Shown here one piece after another: positions 19,551 through 29,105 of a stretch of 64,000 nucleotides of DNA (within the stretch, counting starts at the first letter, position 1; every line of letters begins with the position of its first letter). The notes beneath the pieces were generated by a model, which ran no database searches, was not told the DNA's origin, and saw only the letters and a list, made by a program, of their open reading frames with translations. A program made the position numbers and the translations under genes. The stretch is from assembly GCA_001769195.1 (NCBI GenBank), contig MEOK01000014.1, positions 35,447-99,446 of the forward strand, read 5' to 3'. The DNA is from Bacteroidetes bacterium GWF2_40_14 (GTDB lineage Bacteria > Bacteroidota > Bacteroidia > Bacteroidales > UBA932).

Positions 19551-20680
19551 TAAAGTTTTGTCTCCAGTCTTTTAACCATTGAGTCTTTCCACGTCTTGTA
19601 ATCTCCGGCTTTGATATGGCTTCTTGCCTCCCCTACAAGCCACAGATAAAAGGCAAGGTTGTGTTCACTTGCTATCTGCGCCCCTAATATCTCCCCTGCA
19701 ACAAAAAGGTGTCTTAAATAGGCTTTTGTGTAAACTGTGTCAACAAAAGACGTTCCATTTTGGTCAATTGGCGACAAATCATCGGCCCATTTCTTGTTTC
19801 TTATGTTTATTACCCCCTCAGAAGTGAAAAGCATGCCGTTCCTCGCATTTCTTGTAGGCATTACACAATCGAACATATCTATCCCTCTGGCAATACCCTC
19901 CAGTATGTTTGATGGTGTCCCTACCCCCATCAGATACCTTGGTTTATCTCGAGGCAAAACAGGGTCAAGTACCTCCAGCATCTGATACATAAGTTCGACA
20001 GGTTCTCCAACCGAGAGCCCCCCTATCGCATAACCCTCCCTGTCAAGTTTGACCGCATGTTCAGCTGCTTCTACCCTCAAGTCGGAAAATATACACCCCT
20101 GAACTATAGGGAAGAATGCCTGGCTGTAGCCATAGAGCGATTCTGTCTGATCGAAATGTGCCGCCCCTCTCTCCAGCCAGTTTTGAGTAAGTTTAAGTGA
20201 TTTTTTTGCATATGCGTGGTCAGAATCACCTGGTGGGCATTCATCAAGAGCCATTATAATGTCGGCCCCTATTGTCCTTTGAATATCAACTACTCCTTCA
20301 GGTGTGAAAAGATGTTTTGAACCATCAATATGAGACCTGAAGGTGCACCCCTCTGTTGTCAGTTTTCTGTTTGCAGCAAGTGAGAAAACCTGATATCCGC
20401 CGCTGTCTGTCAGAATGGGTCCGTCCCACGAGATAAACTTGTGAAGTCCTCCAGCCTTTTTTATAATGTCCGTCCCGGGCCTGAGGTATAAATGATAAGT
20501 GTTGCCTAATATTATCTGCGCCTTTATATCATCCTTTAAATCTCTGTGGAACACTGCCTTTACTGTACCCAATGTTCCAACGGGCATGAAAATGGGAGTT
20601 TCAATTACCCCGTGATCTGTATGTAATAAGCCACAACTGGCAGATGTATCTGTGTCCTGCGCTGTCTTTTCAAATTTCAT
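19550..20680 (-). CDS. tgt: Queuine tRNA-ribosyltransferase
   Basis: 376 residues from the ATG at 20680 (a TTG two codons upstream is less likely). The barrel shows LGNTYHLYLRPG, the general-acid Asp in TDSGGYQVFSL (D92), GGLSVGEP and the nucleophile segment MFDCVMPTRNARNG (D271). The zinc site of typical bacterial Tgt (CxCxxC before YSxAYLxHL) is not present: the aligned stretch reads GTSFVDTV (309-316), with only the later histidine (H340) kept. I have an impression, not checked, that Bacteroidota relatives share this. The enzyme exchanges guanine 34 in tRNA for preQ1. Confidence 0.95.
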   Translation of the reverse strand: MKFEKTAQDTDTSASCGLLHTDHGVIETPIFMPVGTLGTVKAVFHRDLKDDIKAQIILGNTYHLYLRPGTDIIKKAGGLHKFISWDGPILTDSGGYQVFSLAANRKLTTEGCTFRSHIDGSKHLFTPEGVVDIQRTIGADIIMALDECPPGDSDHAYAKKSLKLTQNWLERGAAHFDQTESLYGYSQAFFPIVQGCIFSDLRVEAAEHAVKLDREGYAIGGLSVGEPVELMYQMLEVLDPVLPRDKPRYLMGVGTPSNILEGIARGIDMFDCVMPTRNARNGMLFTSEGVINIRNKKWADDLSPIDQNGTSFVDTVYTKAYLRHLFVAGEILGAQIASEHNLAFYLWLVGEARSHIKAGDYKTWKDSMVKRLETKL

Positions 20681-20740
20681 TCGCAAAAAATATCGGTTTC
20701 ATTATCACTTTTGAGCGTTCAAAGGTAATAATTTAATACC

Positions 20741-20748
20741 TATATTTG
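20741..20748 (+). promoter_or_regulatory. -7 box upstream of the MFS transporter
   Basis: TATATTTG on the plus strand, a full TAnnTTTG match 31 bases before the transporter start. No -33 box stands out. Confidence 0.4.
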
Positions 20749-20779
20749 AGTTTCAAATCTTTAATCAAATATAGAATTT

Positions 20780-22015
20780 ATGGATGTAAAACTTCGTCTC
20801 ACATTAATGAATTTTCTCCAGTTTTTTCTCTGGGGGTCATGGCTCATCTCTTTAGGAGGATATATGATTGTTAAACTAAATTTTACCGGGGGACAGGTAG
20901 GTGGCATCTATGCCACTATGGGTCTTGCTTCTCTGTTTATGCCGGGACTGCTTGGTGTCCTTGCGGACAGATGGATCAATGCCGAGAGACTTCTTGGACT
21001 TTGTCACATAGTTGGTGGAATGATGCTGTTCTGGGCATCTACAGTCTCTGATCCTGACCTTATGTATTGGATAATGCTTCTCAATGCAATGGTATATATG
21101 CCCACTATTGCACTTAATAATACTGTATCTTATACTATATTAAAACAACAGGGGCTGGATGTGGTTAAAGACTTCCCTCCTATCCGTGTCTGGGGAACCA
21201 TTGGTTTTATCATGGCAATGTGGGTTGTTGATTTGTGCGGATGGGGCTTGAGTCCTCTTCAACTTTACGTAGGTTCTGCGGCGGCAATTTTACTTGGTGT
21301 GTATGCATTTACAATGCCTGCGTGCCCTCCGGCCAAATCAGAGAAAAAACGGTCACTTATATCTACACTGGGGCTGGATGCCTTAGTCCTGTTCAAAAAT
21401 CCTAAAATTGCCGTTTTCTTTATTTTTGCAATGCTCCTTGGAGCGGCTCTCCAGATTACCAATACATTCGGGACTCCATTCCTGCATGATTTTGCAAAAA
21501 CTCCGGCCTATGCATCACTGTTTGCAGTCACTCATCCTGGAATCCTCATGTCGGTCTCTCAAATTTCAGAGACATTGTTTATTCTAGCAATTCCATTCTT
21601 TCTCAGACGTTTCGGAATCAAGGCAGTAGTTCTCATGAGTATATTTGCATGGGTTTTGCGCTTTGGTCTGTTTGGGCTTGGCAATCCGGCAGAAGGTCTT
21701 ATTTTATTGATTATGTCAATGATCATATATGGTATTGCATTCGACTTTTTCAATATTTCGGGTTCTCTTTTTATTGAAACTGAGGCAGCCCCTGAAATAA
21801 GAGCCAGTGCTCAAGGGCTGTTTATGATGATGACAAATGGTATAGGTGCTTTTGTAGGAGGCTGGATGAGTGGCTGGGTTGTAGATTATTTCACAAGCTC
21901 AGATGGCATTAAGGACTGGCAGAACATCTGGTTTGTCTTTGCGGGCTACGCATTGGTAATCGGTATCATGTTTGCAATTTTCTTCAGGTATAAACATGTC
22001 GCTAAACCTGCGTAA
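20780..22015 (+). CDS. MFS transporter, nucleoside:H+ symporter (NupG/XapB) type
   Basis: 411 residues with about 12 hydrophobic helices. The start MDVKLRLTLMNFLQFFLWGSW and GVLADRWINAERLLG are typical of the nucleoside-H+ symporter family, and the second half has the matching SGSLFIETEA...RASAQGLFMMMTNG segment. It probably imports nucleosides across the inner membrane; the exact substrate cannot be read from sequence. It is a single gene, converging with the unknown secreted protein. Confidence 0.85.
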   Translation: MDVKLRLTLMNFLQFFLWGSWLISLGGYMIVKLNFTGGQVGGIYATMGLASLFMPGLLGVLADRWINAERLLGLCHIVGGMMLFWASTVSDPDLMYWIMLLNAMVYMPTIALNNTVSYTILKQQGLDVVKDFPPIRVWGTIGFIMAMWVVDLCGWGLSPLQLYVGSAAAILLGVYAFTMPACPPAKSEKKRSLISTLGLDALVLFKNPKIAVFFIFAMLLGAALQITNTFGTPFLHDFAKTPAYASLFAVTHPGILMSVSQISETLFILAIPFFLRRFGIKAVVLMSIFAWVLRFGLFGLGNPAEGLILLIMSMIIYGIAFDFFNISGSLFIETEAAPEIRASAQGLFMMMTNGIGAFVGGWMSGWVVDYFTSSDGIKDWQNIWFVFAGYALVIGIMFAIFFRYKHVAKPA

Positions 22016-22022
22016 TGTCAGT

Positions 22023-22709
22023 TTATCTTCTTTTGGGAATATCTTTGAGGAGAGGCTTAAGACAAGCAGACAATTTATAATAACTTTTGCTACGATTAGT
22101 TTCATTGTTGCTCATAACTGATGCATACTGATGGTATACCCATACCCACATATATGTATATGTATCGTAATAATATTCATAATAGGAATACCTGGAAGGT
22201 GTTGTGTATTCAACAACTGTTTTGCCACTAGCATCTTTGACAGTTCCTACTGTCTTGTCATTTGTCTCTGACCGTAAGACATTTGAGTAGTCACAACATA
22301 CTGCAATCTCCACGACTGCAACTTTTCCAAAGTCAGAGAAAGATGATTTGCTGATTGTCTCTGAATTTCTGAACTGGCTTTTGTCCTTATTATACCACAC
22401 GACTTCAACTATGTATCCTTTCTTCTCAAGGTCCTTTTTTGCCAGGCCAATAATTTCACGATAGTATTTGTCTTTTTCGCAGTATTTATTATTCATATCA
22501 ATTGCGTAATGACAAAGGATAATTTTTTCAATATTTTCTGAAAATTCTTCCCTGAATTTCTTATTGGAAATATTCCTTACCAGCTCTTCATCGTCACCTT
22601 CATAAAGAGTTTTCTGTTTGGTGTATTTCTCAAACCAAGACTGGCCGTGTAATGTGTTTCCATATGAGAAAAATACGGTCAGAAGCAATAAATAAAGTAA
22701 ATTTTTCAT
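22023..22709 (-). CDS. Uncharacterised secreted protein
   Basis: 228 residues with a clear signal peptide (about 1-22, MKNLLYLLLLTVFFSYGNTLHG). The mature part is charged and aromatic-rich, with a tyrosine-dense stretch (YSYYEYYYDTYTYMWVWVYH, about 176-195). I do not recognise a family. It is probably periplasmic or surface exposed. It is a lone gene placed between the MFS gene (convergent) and the end of the ribosomal operon; no partner is suggested by context. Confidence 0.7.
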   Translation of the reverse strand: MKNLLYLLLLTVFFSYGNTLHGQSWFEKYTKQKTLYEGDDEELVRNISNKKFREEFSENIEKIILCHYAIDMNNKYCEKDKYYREIIGLAKKDLEKKGYIVEVVWYNKDKSQFRNSETISKSSFSDFGKVAVVEIAVCCDYSNVLRSETNDKTVGTVKDASGKTVVEYTTPSRYSYYEYYYDTYTYMWVWVYHQYASVMSNNETNRSKSYYKLSACLKPLLKDIPKRR

Positions 22710-22884
22710 TCTGAATTAAATTAGTTTTATATTTCTGATTACCTTATTATAAAATCTTAACTACACTTTATCAATATCCTTCAGCAATATCTTAACTAAT
22801 AATTACACGTACCCTCTAATAAGCCCTTCTTAATCTTGATTTTGCATTATATAAAAATACAAATAAAATAAAATAAATTACACA

Positions 22885-22912
22885 AAAAAAGCAGCCATAA
22901 AGCTGCTTTTTT
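22885..22912 (-). terminator. Intrinsic terminator of the ribosomal protein operon
   Basis: On the minus strand AAAAAAGCAGC, a 6-base loop, then GCTGCTTTTTTT: a strong hairpin with a U tract, 19 bases beyond the rplQ stop. It should end the rplP-rplQ transcript. The stretch from here to 22709 holds no further gene that I can support. Confidence 0.9.
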
Positions 22913-22931
22913 CCTAATTATTGATTGTCAG

Positions 22932-23486
22932 TTAAACCTTTGTGCGTCCTTTCTGAGGAACTGCCTTGGTCTTGGAATCTACTTGTTTCTTTGGAGCTGC
23001 TTTAGCTTTAGGGGCAGCTTTTGTTGCTGCTCCGGCCTCTGCGGGCTTGTCAGTTTTCTTGGCACGGCTTCTGCGGGTTGTAGCTGCCTTTTTAGCTTCT
23101 GGCTTGTCTGTAGCTGTTGCTGCTGTAGCGCTGAAGTCAACTAGTTCAATCATTGCCATGTCGGCTGCGTCACCAAGACGGAAACCAAGCTTAAGTATTC
23201 TGGTATATCCACCCGGACGTTCAGCAATCTTTGGAGCAATCACTCTGAAAAGTTCTGTAATTGCCTCTTTCTGCTTTAAGTATGAGAAAACTGTACGACG
23301 TGAGTGCGTTGAATCATCTTTTGATTTTGTGATCAAAGGTTCGATGTACACACGCAGGGCCTTAGCCTTAGCTTCTGTAGTCTCAATCCTTTTGTGAAGA
23401 ATCAGAGATGATGCCATATTTGCCAACATCGCTTTTCTGTGTCCACTTTTACGGCCTAAGTGGTTAAATGTCTTATTATGCCTCAT
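22932..23486 (-). CDS. rplQ: 50S ribosomal protein L17 with Ala/Lys-rich tail
   Basis: 184 residues. The first 120 or so are a normal L17 ([20 protein letters not shown], later [16 protein letters not shown]). The remaining 60 form a low-complexity A/K/P tail, as in other Bacteroidota L17 but on the long side. It binds 23S rRNA near the exit tunnel. Its start overlaps the rpoA end by 11 bases. It is the last gene of the operon. Confidence 0.97.
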   Translation of the reverse strand: MRHNKTFNHLGRKSGHRKAMLANMASSLILHKRIETTEAKAKALRVYIEPLITKSKDDSTHSRRTVFSYLKQKEAITELFRVIAPKIAERPGGYTRILKLGFRLGDAADMAMIELVDFSATAATATDKPEAKKAATTRRSRAKKTDKPAEAGAATKAAPKAKAAPKKQVDSKTKAVPQKGRTKV

Positions 23487-24486
23487 TTTTTATAACTTTC
23501 TTTTCAATATTATACTTTGTAACATCCATTCCAAAGCTGAGTCTGTAGCGCTCAACCAGGTTGTCTATCTCTGAAAGGGATTTCTTTCCAAAGTTCCTGA
23601 ACTTCATAAGTTCAGACCTCTGGAGAGACACCAATTCTGCAAATGTGTCAATATCCGCTGCCTTTAAACAGTTCAAAGCTCTCACGGATAGTTCCATATC
23701 TGCTAATTTGGTCAATAAAAGATGACGCATACGTAACGACTCTTCATCAAGCTCATTGCTGATAACTTCAACCGGGGTCTCAAGTGTTATCTTCTCATCT
23801 GAGAATAGCATAAAGTGGTGAATAAGAATCTTTGATGCCTCTTTTAAAGCCTCTTTAGGATGAATGGACCCATCGGTAGTTATCTCTAAATTCAATTTCT
23901 CAAAGTCGGTCTTTTGCTCAACACGCCAGTTTTCTACAGAATATTTTACATTCTTGATTGGTGTGAAAATTGAGTCAATAGGAATAAGTCCAAATGGTGC
24001 TTCATCTATACGATTCTCCTCTGCCGGCACATAACCTCTGCCTTTCCCTATTCTCAGTTCAATTGCGAGCGTTACAGATGGCTCCATAGAGCATATTTGC
24101 CAATCTGGATTAAGTACCTTGAATGAAGATAGTTGTTTGGAAATATCTTCTGCGGTAAAGTTCTGCTTGCCACTAACCGTTACATTTACAATCTCCGAAT
24201 CTTCTCCCTCAATCATTCGTTTAAAACGAACCTGTTTAAGGTTTAGAATAATATCTACAACTGTTTCAATAACACCGGGAATTGTTGCAAATTCATGATC
24301 GACTCCCTGTATTTTTATTGCAGTAATAGCATATCCGTCAAGAGAAGAAAGAAGAATTCGACGCAAAGCGTTACCTACTGTAATACCATAACCTGGCTCC
24401 AGCGGACGAAACTCAAAGCGACCGAATGTCTCGGTAGCATCAAGCATTATTACCTTATCGGGTTTTTGAAATGCTAATATTGCCAT
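23476..24486 (-). CDS. rpoA: RNA polymerase alpha subunit
   Basis: 336 residues, full length. The N-terminal assembly domain begins [14 protein letters not shown] and contains [17 protein letters not shown]. The C-terminal domain (about 255-320) has [19 protein letters not shown] and the [13 protein letters not shown] helix-hairpin-helix. It dimerises to nucleate the core enzyme and contacts UP elements and activators. It lies between rpsD and rplQ as in most bacteria. Confidence 0.99.
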   Translation of the reverse strand: MAILAFQKPDKVIMLDATETFGRFEFRPLEPGYGITVGNALRRILLSSLDGYAITAIKIQGVDHEFATIPGVIETVVDIILNLKQVRFKRMIEGEDSEIVNVTVSGKQNFTAEDISKQLSSFKVLNPDWQICSMEPSVTLAIELRIGKGRGYVPAEENRIDEAPFGLIPIDSIFTPIKNVKYSVENWRVEQKTDFEKLNLEITTDGSIHPKEALKEASKILIHHFMLFSDEKITLETPVEVISNELDEESLRMRHLLLTKLADMELSVRALNCLKAADIDTFAELVSLQRSELMKFRNFGKKSLSEIDNLVERYRLSFGMDVTKYNIEKKVIKNEA

Positions 24487-24494
24487 TTTATTTT

Positions 24495-25100
24495 TTATTT
24501 AGAGTATAACTCAACTATTAGTTGCTCGTTTATTGTCTCTGGAATCTCTGTTCTGTCAGGAAGGTTCAACAGTTTACCTGTCAAATCGTTTCCATCCCAC
24601 TCTATCCATGAGAACCTGCTTGCACTACGGGAAACATTATCCTGAATAATCTCTAAGCTCTTTGATCTCTCGCGTACTCCTATTAAATCACCAGGTTTCA
24701 CTATTGTAGATGGGATATTGCAAATATCGCTGTTAACTACAATGTGGCAGTGATTAACCAGTTGTCTGGCAGCAGCTCTCGAAGGAGCAATGCCCATGCG
24801 GAAAACCAGATTGTCAAGACGTGTTTCAAGAAGTAAAATAAGGTTTTCACCTTTACGACCTTTCATTCTTGAAGCTTTCTCGTAAAGATTACGAAATTGT
24901 CTTTCAAGAAGACCATATGTATATTTTACTTTTTGCTTCTCTTTTAGCTGAATACCGTACTCAGAACTTTTTTTGCGTTTTTTTGCGAGACCATGCTGTC
25001 CCGGAGGATAGTTTTTTTTCTCGTAACTTTTATCGGGGCCAAAAACCGGCTCTCCAAATTTGCGGGCAATTTTTGTAGAAGGCCCTGTATATCTTGCCAT
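24495..25100 (-). CDS. rpsD: 30S ribosomal protein S4
   Basis: 201 residues. It opens [21 protein letters not shown] and carries the S4 RNA-binding domain ([20 protein letters not shown]). The cysteine zinc motif of some S4 proteins is absent, the cysteine-less form usual in Bacteroidota. It is a primary 16S-binding protein of the small-subunit body, and in E. coli also a translational repressor of this operon. Confidence 0.98.
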   Translation of the reverse strand: MARYTGPSTKIARKFGEPVFGPDKSYEKKNYPPGQHGLAKKRKKSSEYGIQLKEKQKVKYTYGLLERQFRNLYEKASRMKGRKGENLILLLETRLDNLVFRMGIAPSRAAARQLVNHCHIVVNSDICNIPSTIVKPGDLIGVRERSKSLEIIQDNVSRSASRFSWIEWDGNDLTGKLLNLPDRTEIPETINEQLIVELYSK

Positions 25101-25130
25101 ATTAAATAATTTAAAATGAATTTATAAGGG

Positions 25131-25523
25131 TTAAACTCTACGGCGTCCCTTTGGACGACAACCGTTGTGAGGTAATGGAGTAACGTCAATAATCTCAGTT
25201 ACTTCTATACCTGCTCCGTGAATTGTACGAATAGCAGATTCACGTCCTGCTCCGGGTCCTTTAACATAGGCCTTCACTTTACGTAGTCCCATATCAAAAG
25301 CCACCTTTGCACAGTCAGCGGCAGCCGTTTGTGCTGCATACGGAGTGTTCTTTTTAGAACCTCTGAAGCCCATCTTTCCAGCCGATGACCAACTTATTAC
25401 CTGTCCGGTAGCATTGGTCAAAGTTACTATAACATTATTAAAAGTCGATGAAACGTGCGCTTGCCCGTAAGCTTCAACTTTTACAACTTTCTTCTTATTT
25501 GTTGTTCCTGTCTTTTTTGCCAT
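25131..25523 (-). CDS. rpsK: 30S ribosomal protein S11
   Basis: 130 residues with the S11 landmarks [35 protein letters not shown] and the C-terminal [17 protein letters not shown]. It sits on the small-subunit platform and helps bind mRNA. Thirty bases separate it from rpsD. Confidence 0.98.
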   Translation of the reverse strand: MAKKTGTTNKKKVVKVEAYGQAHVSSTFNNVIVTLTNATGQVISWSSAGKMGFRGSKKNTPYAAQTAAADCAKVAFDMGLRKVKAYVKGPGAGRESAIRTIHGAGIEVTEIIDVTPLPHNGCRPKGRRRV

Positions 25524-25533
25524 GATCTAGGTT

Positions 25534-25911
25534 CTATTTAGTTGCTTTCTTCTTGTTAGCTACTGTTTTCTTCTTACCCTTACGTGTACGGGCGTTATTT
25601 TTAGTAGACTGGCCACGAACCGGCAGACCGATACGATGGCGAATACCTCTGTAACATCCGATATCCATTAATCGTTTGATATTAAGTTGAACTGATGAAC
25701 GAAGTTCACCTTCAATCTTGAATTCAGAGGAAATAAGTGCTCTGATTGCTGCTATCTGATCGTCATTCCAGTCCTTAACCTTAGTATTGAAATCTATACC
25801 CAGCTGGGTAAGGATCGCTTTTGCTGAACTGTGTCCGATTCCGAAGATGTAGGTCAAACCTATCTCTCCTCTCTTGTTGTTTGGTAAATCAACTCCGGCT
25901 ATACGTGCCAT
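25534..25911 (-). CDS. rpsM: 30S ribosomal protein S13
   Basis: 125 residues: [20 protein letters not shown] start, [20 protein letters not shown] centre and a lysine-rich tail that reaches the P site. It forms intersubunit bridges with L5. It lies 36 bases after rpmJ. Confidence 0.98.
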   Translation of the reverse strand: MARIAGVDLPNNKRGEIGLTYIFGIGHSSAKAILTQLGIDFNTKVKDWNDDQIAAIRALISSEFKIEGELRSSVQLNIKRLMDIGCYRGIRHRIGLPVRGQSTKNNARTRKGKKKTVANKKKATK

Positions 25912-25947
25912 AATTTATTTTTTCTCTTTATTGTTTTCTATTAAAAA

Positions 25948-26064
25948 TTATCCTTGGCGCATCTTGAATTTTGGATTCTTTTTGCAAATTACATACAGGC
26001 GACCCTTGCGTTTTACTATTTTGCAATCTTCACTACGCTTTTTAATGGATGCTTTAACTTTCAT
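25948..26064 (-). CDS. rpmJ: 50S ribosomal protein L36
   Basis: 38 residues, read directly from the minus strand: begins [16 protein letters not shown] and ends NPKFKMRQG. It has only two of the four zinc ligands (one C in each half), so it is the reduced-zinc form common in this phylum. Its place between infA and rpsM is the standard order. Confidence 0.95.
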   Translation of the reverse strand: MKVKASIKKRSEDCKIVKRKGRLYVICKKNPKFKMRQG

Positions 26065-26077
26065 GTTGTCAATTTTT

Positions 26078-26296
26078 TTATTTATATCTGAAAGAAATTC
26101 TTCCTTTGGTTAAATCATAAGGTGACATTTCGACTCTTACTCTGTCTCCTGGCAAAATTCGGATATAATGCATTCTCATCTTGCCTGAAATATGAGCAAT
26201 AATTACGTGTCCGTTATCTAATTCTACACGAAACATCGCATTTGACAGGGCTTCTATTATAACGCCCTCTTTTTCTATTGCTGATTGTTTAGCCAT
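26078..26296 (-). CDS. infA: Translation initiation factor IF-1
   Basis: 72 residues, the S1-like OB fold of IF-1: [20 protein letters not shown] start, [18 protein letters not shown] and [13 protein letters not shown]. It occupies the ribosomal A site during initiation. It lies between map and rpmJ, 19 bases from the map stop. Confidence 0.98.
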   Translation of the reverse strand: MAKQSAIEKEGVIIEALSNAMFRVELDNGHVIIAHISGKMRMHYIRILPGDRVRVEMSPYDLTKGRISFRYK

Positions 26297-26315
26297 TTAT
26301 CAAATATCTCAATCC

Positions 26316-27092
26316 TTATAACTTATTATTATTTTTTTCAATGTACTCAAATGTTGATAAAACATCGGGCTTCCCTTTTCTTACTACTACCATTAACTCG
26401 TAATGTGCGGAATTTTTCTTGTCTGAGGTACTGACCGTCCATCCATCTTCATGCATGTAGATCGATTTTCCTCCGGCATTTATCATCGGTTCGATACAAA
26501 TAACCAGACCATCTTCCAGTTTTTTGCCTTGTCCTCTGCTTCCGTAGTTAGGTACTTCCGGAGATTCATGGAGTCTTTTTCCAATTCCATGACCTACCAT
26601 CTCCCTGACTGCAGAATAACCGAAACTCTCTATATAATTCTGAACAGCAAAGGAGATGTCCCCAATTCTGTTTCCTGTCACCGCTTTCTCAACGCCTCTA
26701 TACAGAGATTCCTTTGTTACCTTCAACAACTGCGCAGTCTCCTGAGTAACCTCCCCAACAGGAAAGGTGTAAGCAGAATCACCATAGTAGCCTTTGTATA
26801 TGGTACCACAATCTACCGAGATAATGTCTCCCTCCCTGAGCCGGTAATCAGAAGCGAATCCGTGGACCACAACATCATTGACCGAGATGCAAAGAGAATA
26901 AGGGAATCCATTATAACCGAGGAATGCCGGAATTGCTCCGTTGTCACGGATGTAGGTGTCGCCAATTTTGTTAAGCTCCATGGTTGTTATACCAGGTAAA
27001 ATGTGCTTTCCCACCTCCGCAAGGGTTTTTGATACTAAAAGAGCGTTCTCTCTGAGTATCTCAACCTCATCCTCTGTTTTTAGTTTTATCAT
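26316..27092 (-). CDS. map: Methionine aminopeptidase, type I
   Basis: 258 residues. The pita-bread metal ligands are present in SVDCGTIYKGYYGDSAY (two Asp), GHGIGKRLHESPEVPN (His), CIEPMI (Glu) and HEDGWTVSTSDKK. It removes the initiator methionine from new proteins. There is no N-terminal zinc-finger extension. It sits between secY and infA as in most bacteria. Confidence 0.98.
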   Translation of the reverse strand: MIKLKTEDEVEILRENALLVSKTLAEVGKHILPGITTMELNKIGDTYIRDNGAIPAFLGYNGFPYSLCISVNDVVVHGFASDYRLREGDIISVDCGTIYKGYYGDSAYTFPVGEVTQETAQLLKVTKESLYRGVEKAVTGNRIGDISFAVQNYIESFGYSAVREMVGHGIGKRLHESPEVPNYGSRGQGKKLEDGLVICIEPMINAGGKSIYMHEDGWTVSTSDKKNSAHYELMVVVRKGKPDVLSTFEYIEKNNNKL

Positions 27093-27117
27093 TTTTAAAA
27101 AGAACTATGAAATCAGG

Positions 27118-28440
27118 TTACATTCCCGTACGGCCCTTAAGACGTCCAGTCTTCATCAAGCCGTCGTAGTGACGCATAAGCAAATGACTTTCAATTTGCT
27201 GAAGCGTGTCCAAAATAACTCCCACTAAAATCAGCAACGAAGTTCCACCGAAAAACTGTGCAAATTGGTTGTTGACTCCGAGCATAGTAGCAAATGCCGG
27301 CATAATAGCTATCAGAGCCAGAAAAACTGAACCTGGAAGTGTTATACGAGACATAATCGCATCAAGGTACTCGGCAGTTCTTTTTCCGGGTTTGATGCCG
27401 GGAATAAAACCTCCGTTTTTCTTCATATCCTCGGACATCATTGTCGGGTTTACTGTTACTGCTGTATAGAAGTAAGTAAAAGCAACAACCATGAGACCAA
27501 AGATAAGATTGTACCAGATGCCGCTCGGATTTGTAAGAGCAGCTGCTAATCCACGAGTAGCATCAAAGCCTGCAAAAATAAGAGGGAACATCATCAATGC
27601 CTGTGCAAATATAATGGGCATAACACCAGCCGCATTTATTTTCAAAGGTATATACTGACGGACACCGCCATATTGTTTGTTTCCTACTATACGTTTGGCA
27701 TACTGAACAGGAATTTTGCGAGTTCCTTGTACAAGAGCTATTGTAGCAACAAATATAAAGAACCAGACTATCAATTCCACAATCAGCATAAGGATACCGC
27801 CTCCTGCGCTCTGGTTTACTCTTGCGCCTCCTTCTGCAAGAAGGGCAAATGGCAGACGGGCAACAATACCCACCATTATGATCAGGGATATACCATTACC
27901 TAAGCCGCGATCGGTAATGCGCTCACCTAACCACATAATGAACATGGTTCCTCCTACTAGTACTATAGTGGCAAAAATGTTAAATGTGAATCCAGGAAAT
28001 AAAAATGCTGTCGCAGGTAACTGAACATGCAGGTTTGCCATATAGGCAGGACCTTGCAGTGCCAATATTACAATTGTCAGGTAACGAGTCCATTGGTTCA
28101 TCTTCCTGCGACCACTTTCGCCTTCGCGCTGTAGTCTCTGGAAATAAGGAACCATGATTCCCAAGAGCTGAATAACAATGGATGCAGAAATGTAAGGCAT
28201 AACACCCAATGCAAAAATTGAGGCGTTGCCAAAAGCACCACCGGAGAACATGTTAAGCAAGCTTAACAGACCTTCCGATGCCTGATTCTGCAAGTTGTCA
28301 AGTTGAGTAGGATCAATACCCGGTAAAACCACGTAGCTTCCTAAACGATAAACCAGCAGCAAAAGCAGAGTATAAACTATCCTCTTGCGCAGCTCTTCAA
28401 TCTTGAAAATGTTTTTTAAAGTTTCGATAAGTTTTTTCAT
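27118..28440 (-). CDS. secY: Preprotein translocase subunit SecY
   Basis: 440 residues with ten membrane helices. It begins with an amphipathic segment and continues LRKRIVYTLLLLLVYRLGSYV. Loop C4 RITDRGLGNGISLIIM and loop C5 with QGTRKIPVQYAKR are present. It forms the SecYEG protein-conducting channel in the inner membrane. It lies 8 bases after rplO. Confidence 0.99.
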   Translation of the reverse strand: MKKLIETLKNIFKIEELRKRIVYTLLLLLVYRLGSYVVLPGIDPTQLDNLQNQASEGLLSLLNMFSGGAFGNASIFALGVMPYISASIVIQLLGIMVPYFQRLQREGESGRRKMNQWTRYLTIVILALQGPAYMANLHVQLPATAFLFPGFTFNIFATIVLVGGTMFIMWLGERITDRGLGNGISLIIMVGIVARLPFALLAEGGARVNQSAGGGILMLIVELIVWFFIFVATIALVQGTRKIPVQYAKRIVGNKQYGGVRQYIPLKINAAGVMPIIFAQALMMFPLIFAGFDATRGLAAALTNPSGIWYNLIFGLMVVAFTYFYTAVTVNPTMMSEDMKKNGGFIPGIKPGKRTAEYLDAIMSRITLPGSVFLALIAIMPAFATMLGVNNQFAQFFGGTSLLILVGVILDTLQQIESHLLMRHYDGLMKTGRLKGRTGM

Positions 28441-28448
28441 CAGATAAA

Positions 28449-28895
28449 TTAGATTTTAGTCGCCTTACCTTGCTGTGACTCAATCTGCGCTATAGCCGAT
28501 TTGGAGAAAGCGTGAGCAGTGATATCCAACTTTATTGTCAAGATACCGTTACCCAATATTTTTACTCTGTCATTTTTTGAAACCAAGCCAGCTTCTATCA
28601 ATGTATCTATCGCAAAAACTGTCTCTCCCAATTTTTCGCTTAGAGCCTGTAATGTAGACAAGTTTATTGCCTTATACTCGACTCTGTTAATATTATTAAA
28701 TCCGTATTTAGGCAAACGTCTCTGAAGAGGCATCTGACCTCCTTCAAAACCTGCCTTACGAGAGTATCCCGAACGTGACTGGGCTCCGTTTAGTCCACGG
28801 GTAGATGTTCCACCGTGTCCCGAACCTTCGCCGCGACCAATTCTTTTTTCTCTTCCAAGAGCTCCTGATGATGGTGTTAGATTATGTAATTTCAT
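28449..28895 (-). CDS. rplO: 50S ribosomal protein L15
   Basis: 148 residues; MKLHNLTPSSGALGREKRIG start and the glycine-rich GRGEGSGHGGTSTRG loop followed by GFEGGQMPLQRRLPK are diagnostic. Late assembly protein of the large subunit. Confidence 0.98.
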   Translation of the reverse strand: MKLHNLTPSSGALGREKRIGRGEGSGHGGTSTRGLNGAQSRSGYSRKAGFEGGQMPLQRRLPKYGFNNINRVEYKAINLSTLQALSEKLGETVFAIDTLIEAGLVSKNDRVKILGNGILTIKLDITAHAFSKSAIAQIESQQGKATKI

Positions 28896-28910
28896 TTGTA
28901 AATTCTCCTG

Positions 28911-29093
28911 TTAGTTTATTTCTTCAACTTTTACAAGGTGTAAAACTTTCTGTATCATACCCTTGTTAATAGGATTCAATTCAAGTTCTACAGACTGATT
29001 GATCCTACGGATTCCCAAAGAGGCAAGATTTGCCGCCTGTCTGTCCGTAGCACTGTTTTTACTTATAATTTGAGTGACTCTCACTTTTGACAT
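28911..29093 (-). CDS. rpmD: 50S ribosomal protein L30
   Basis: 60 residues, the expected size; VRVTQIISKNSATDRQAANL and SLGIRRINQSVELE fit the L30 ferredoxin-like fold. Lies between rpsE and rplO. Confidence 0.96.
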   Translation of the reverse strand: MSKVRVTQIISKNSATDRQAANLASLGIRRINQSVELELNPINKGMIQKVLHLVKVEEIN

Positions 29094-29105
29094 TACTAAT
29101 CCTCC

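Noticed and set aside
25948..26064. L36 and S14 as degenerate because cysteines are missing
   Set aside because: Zinc-free forms of these proteins are normal in Bacteroidota.
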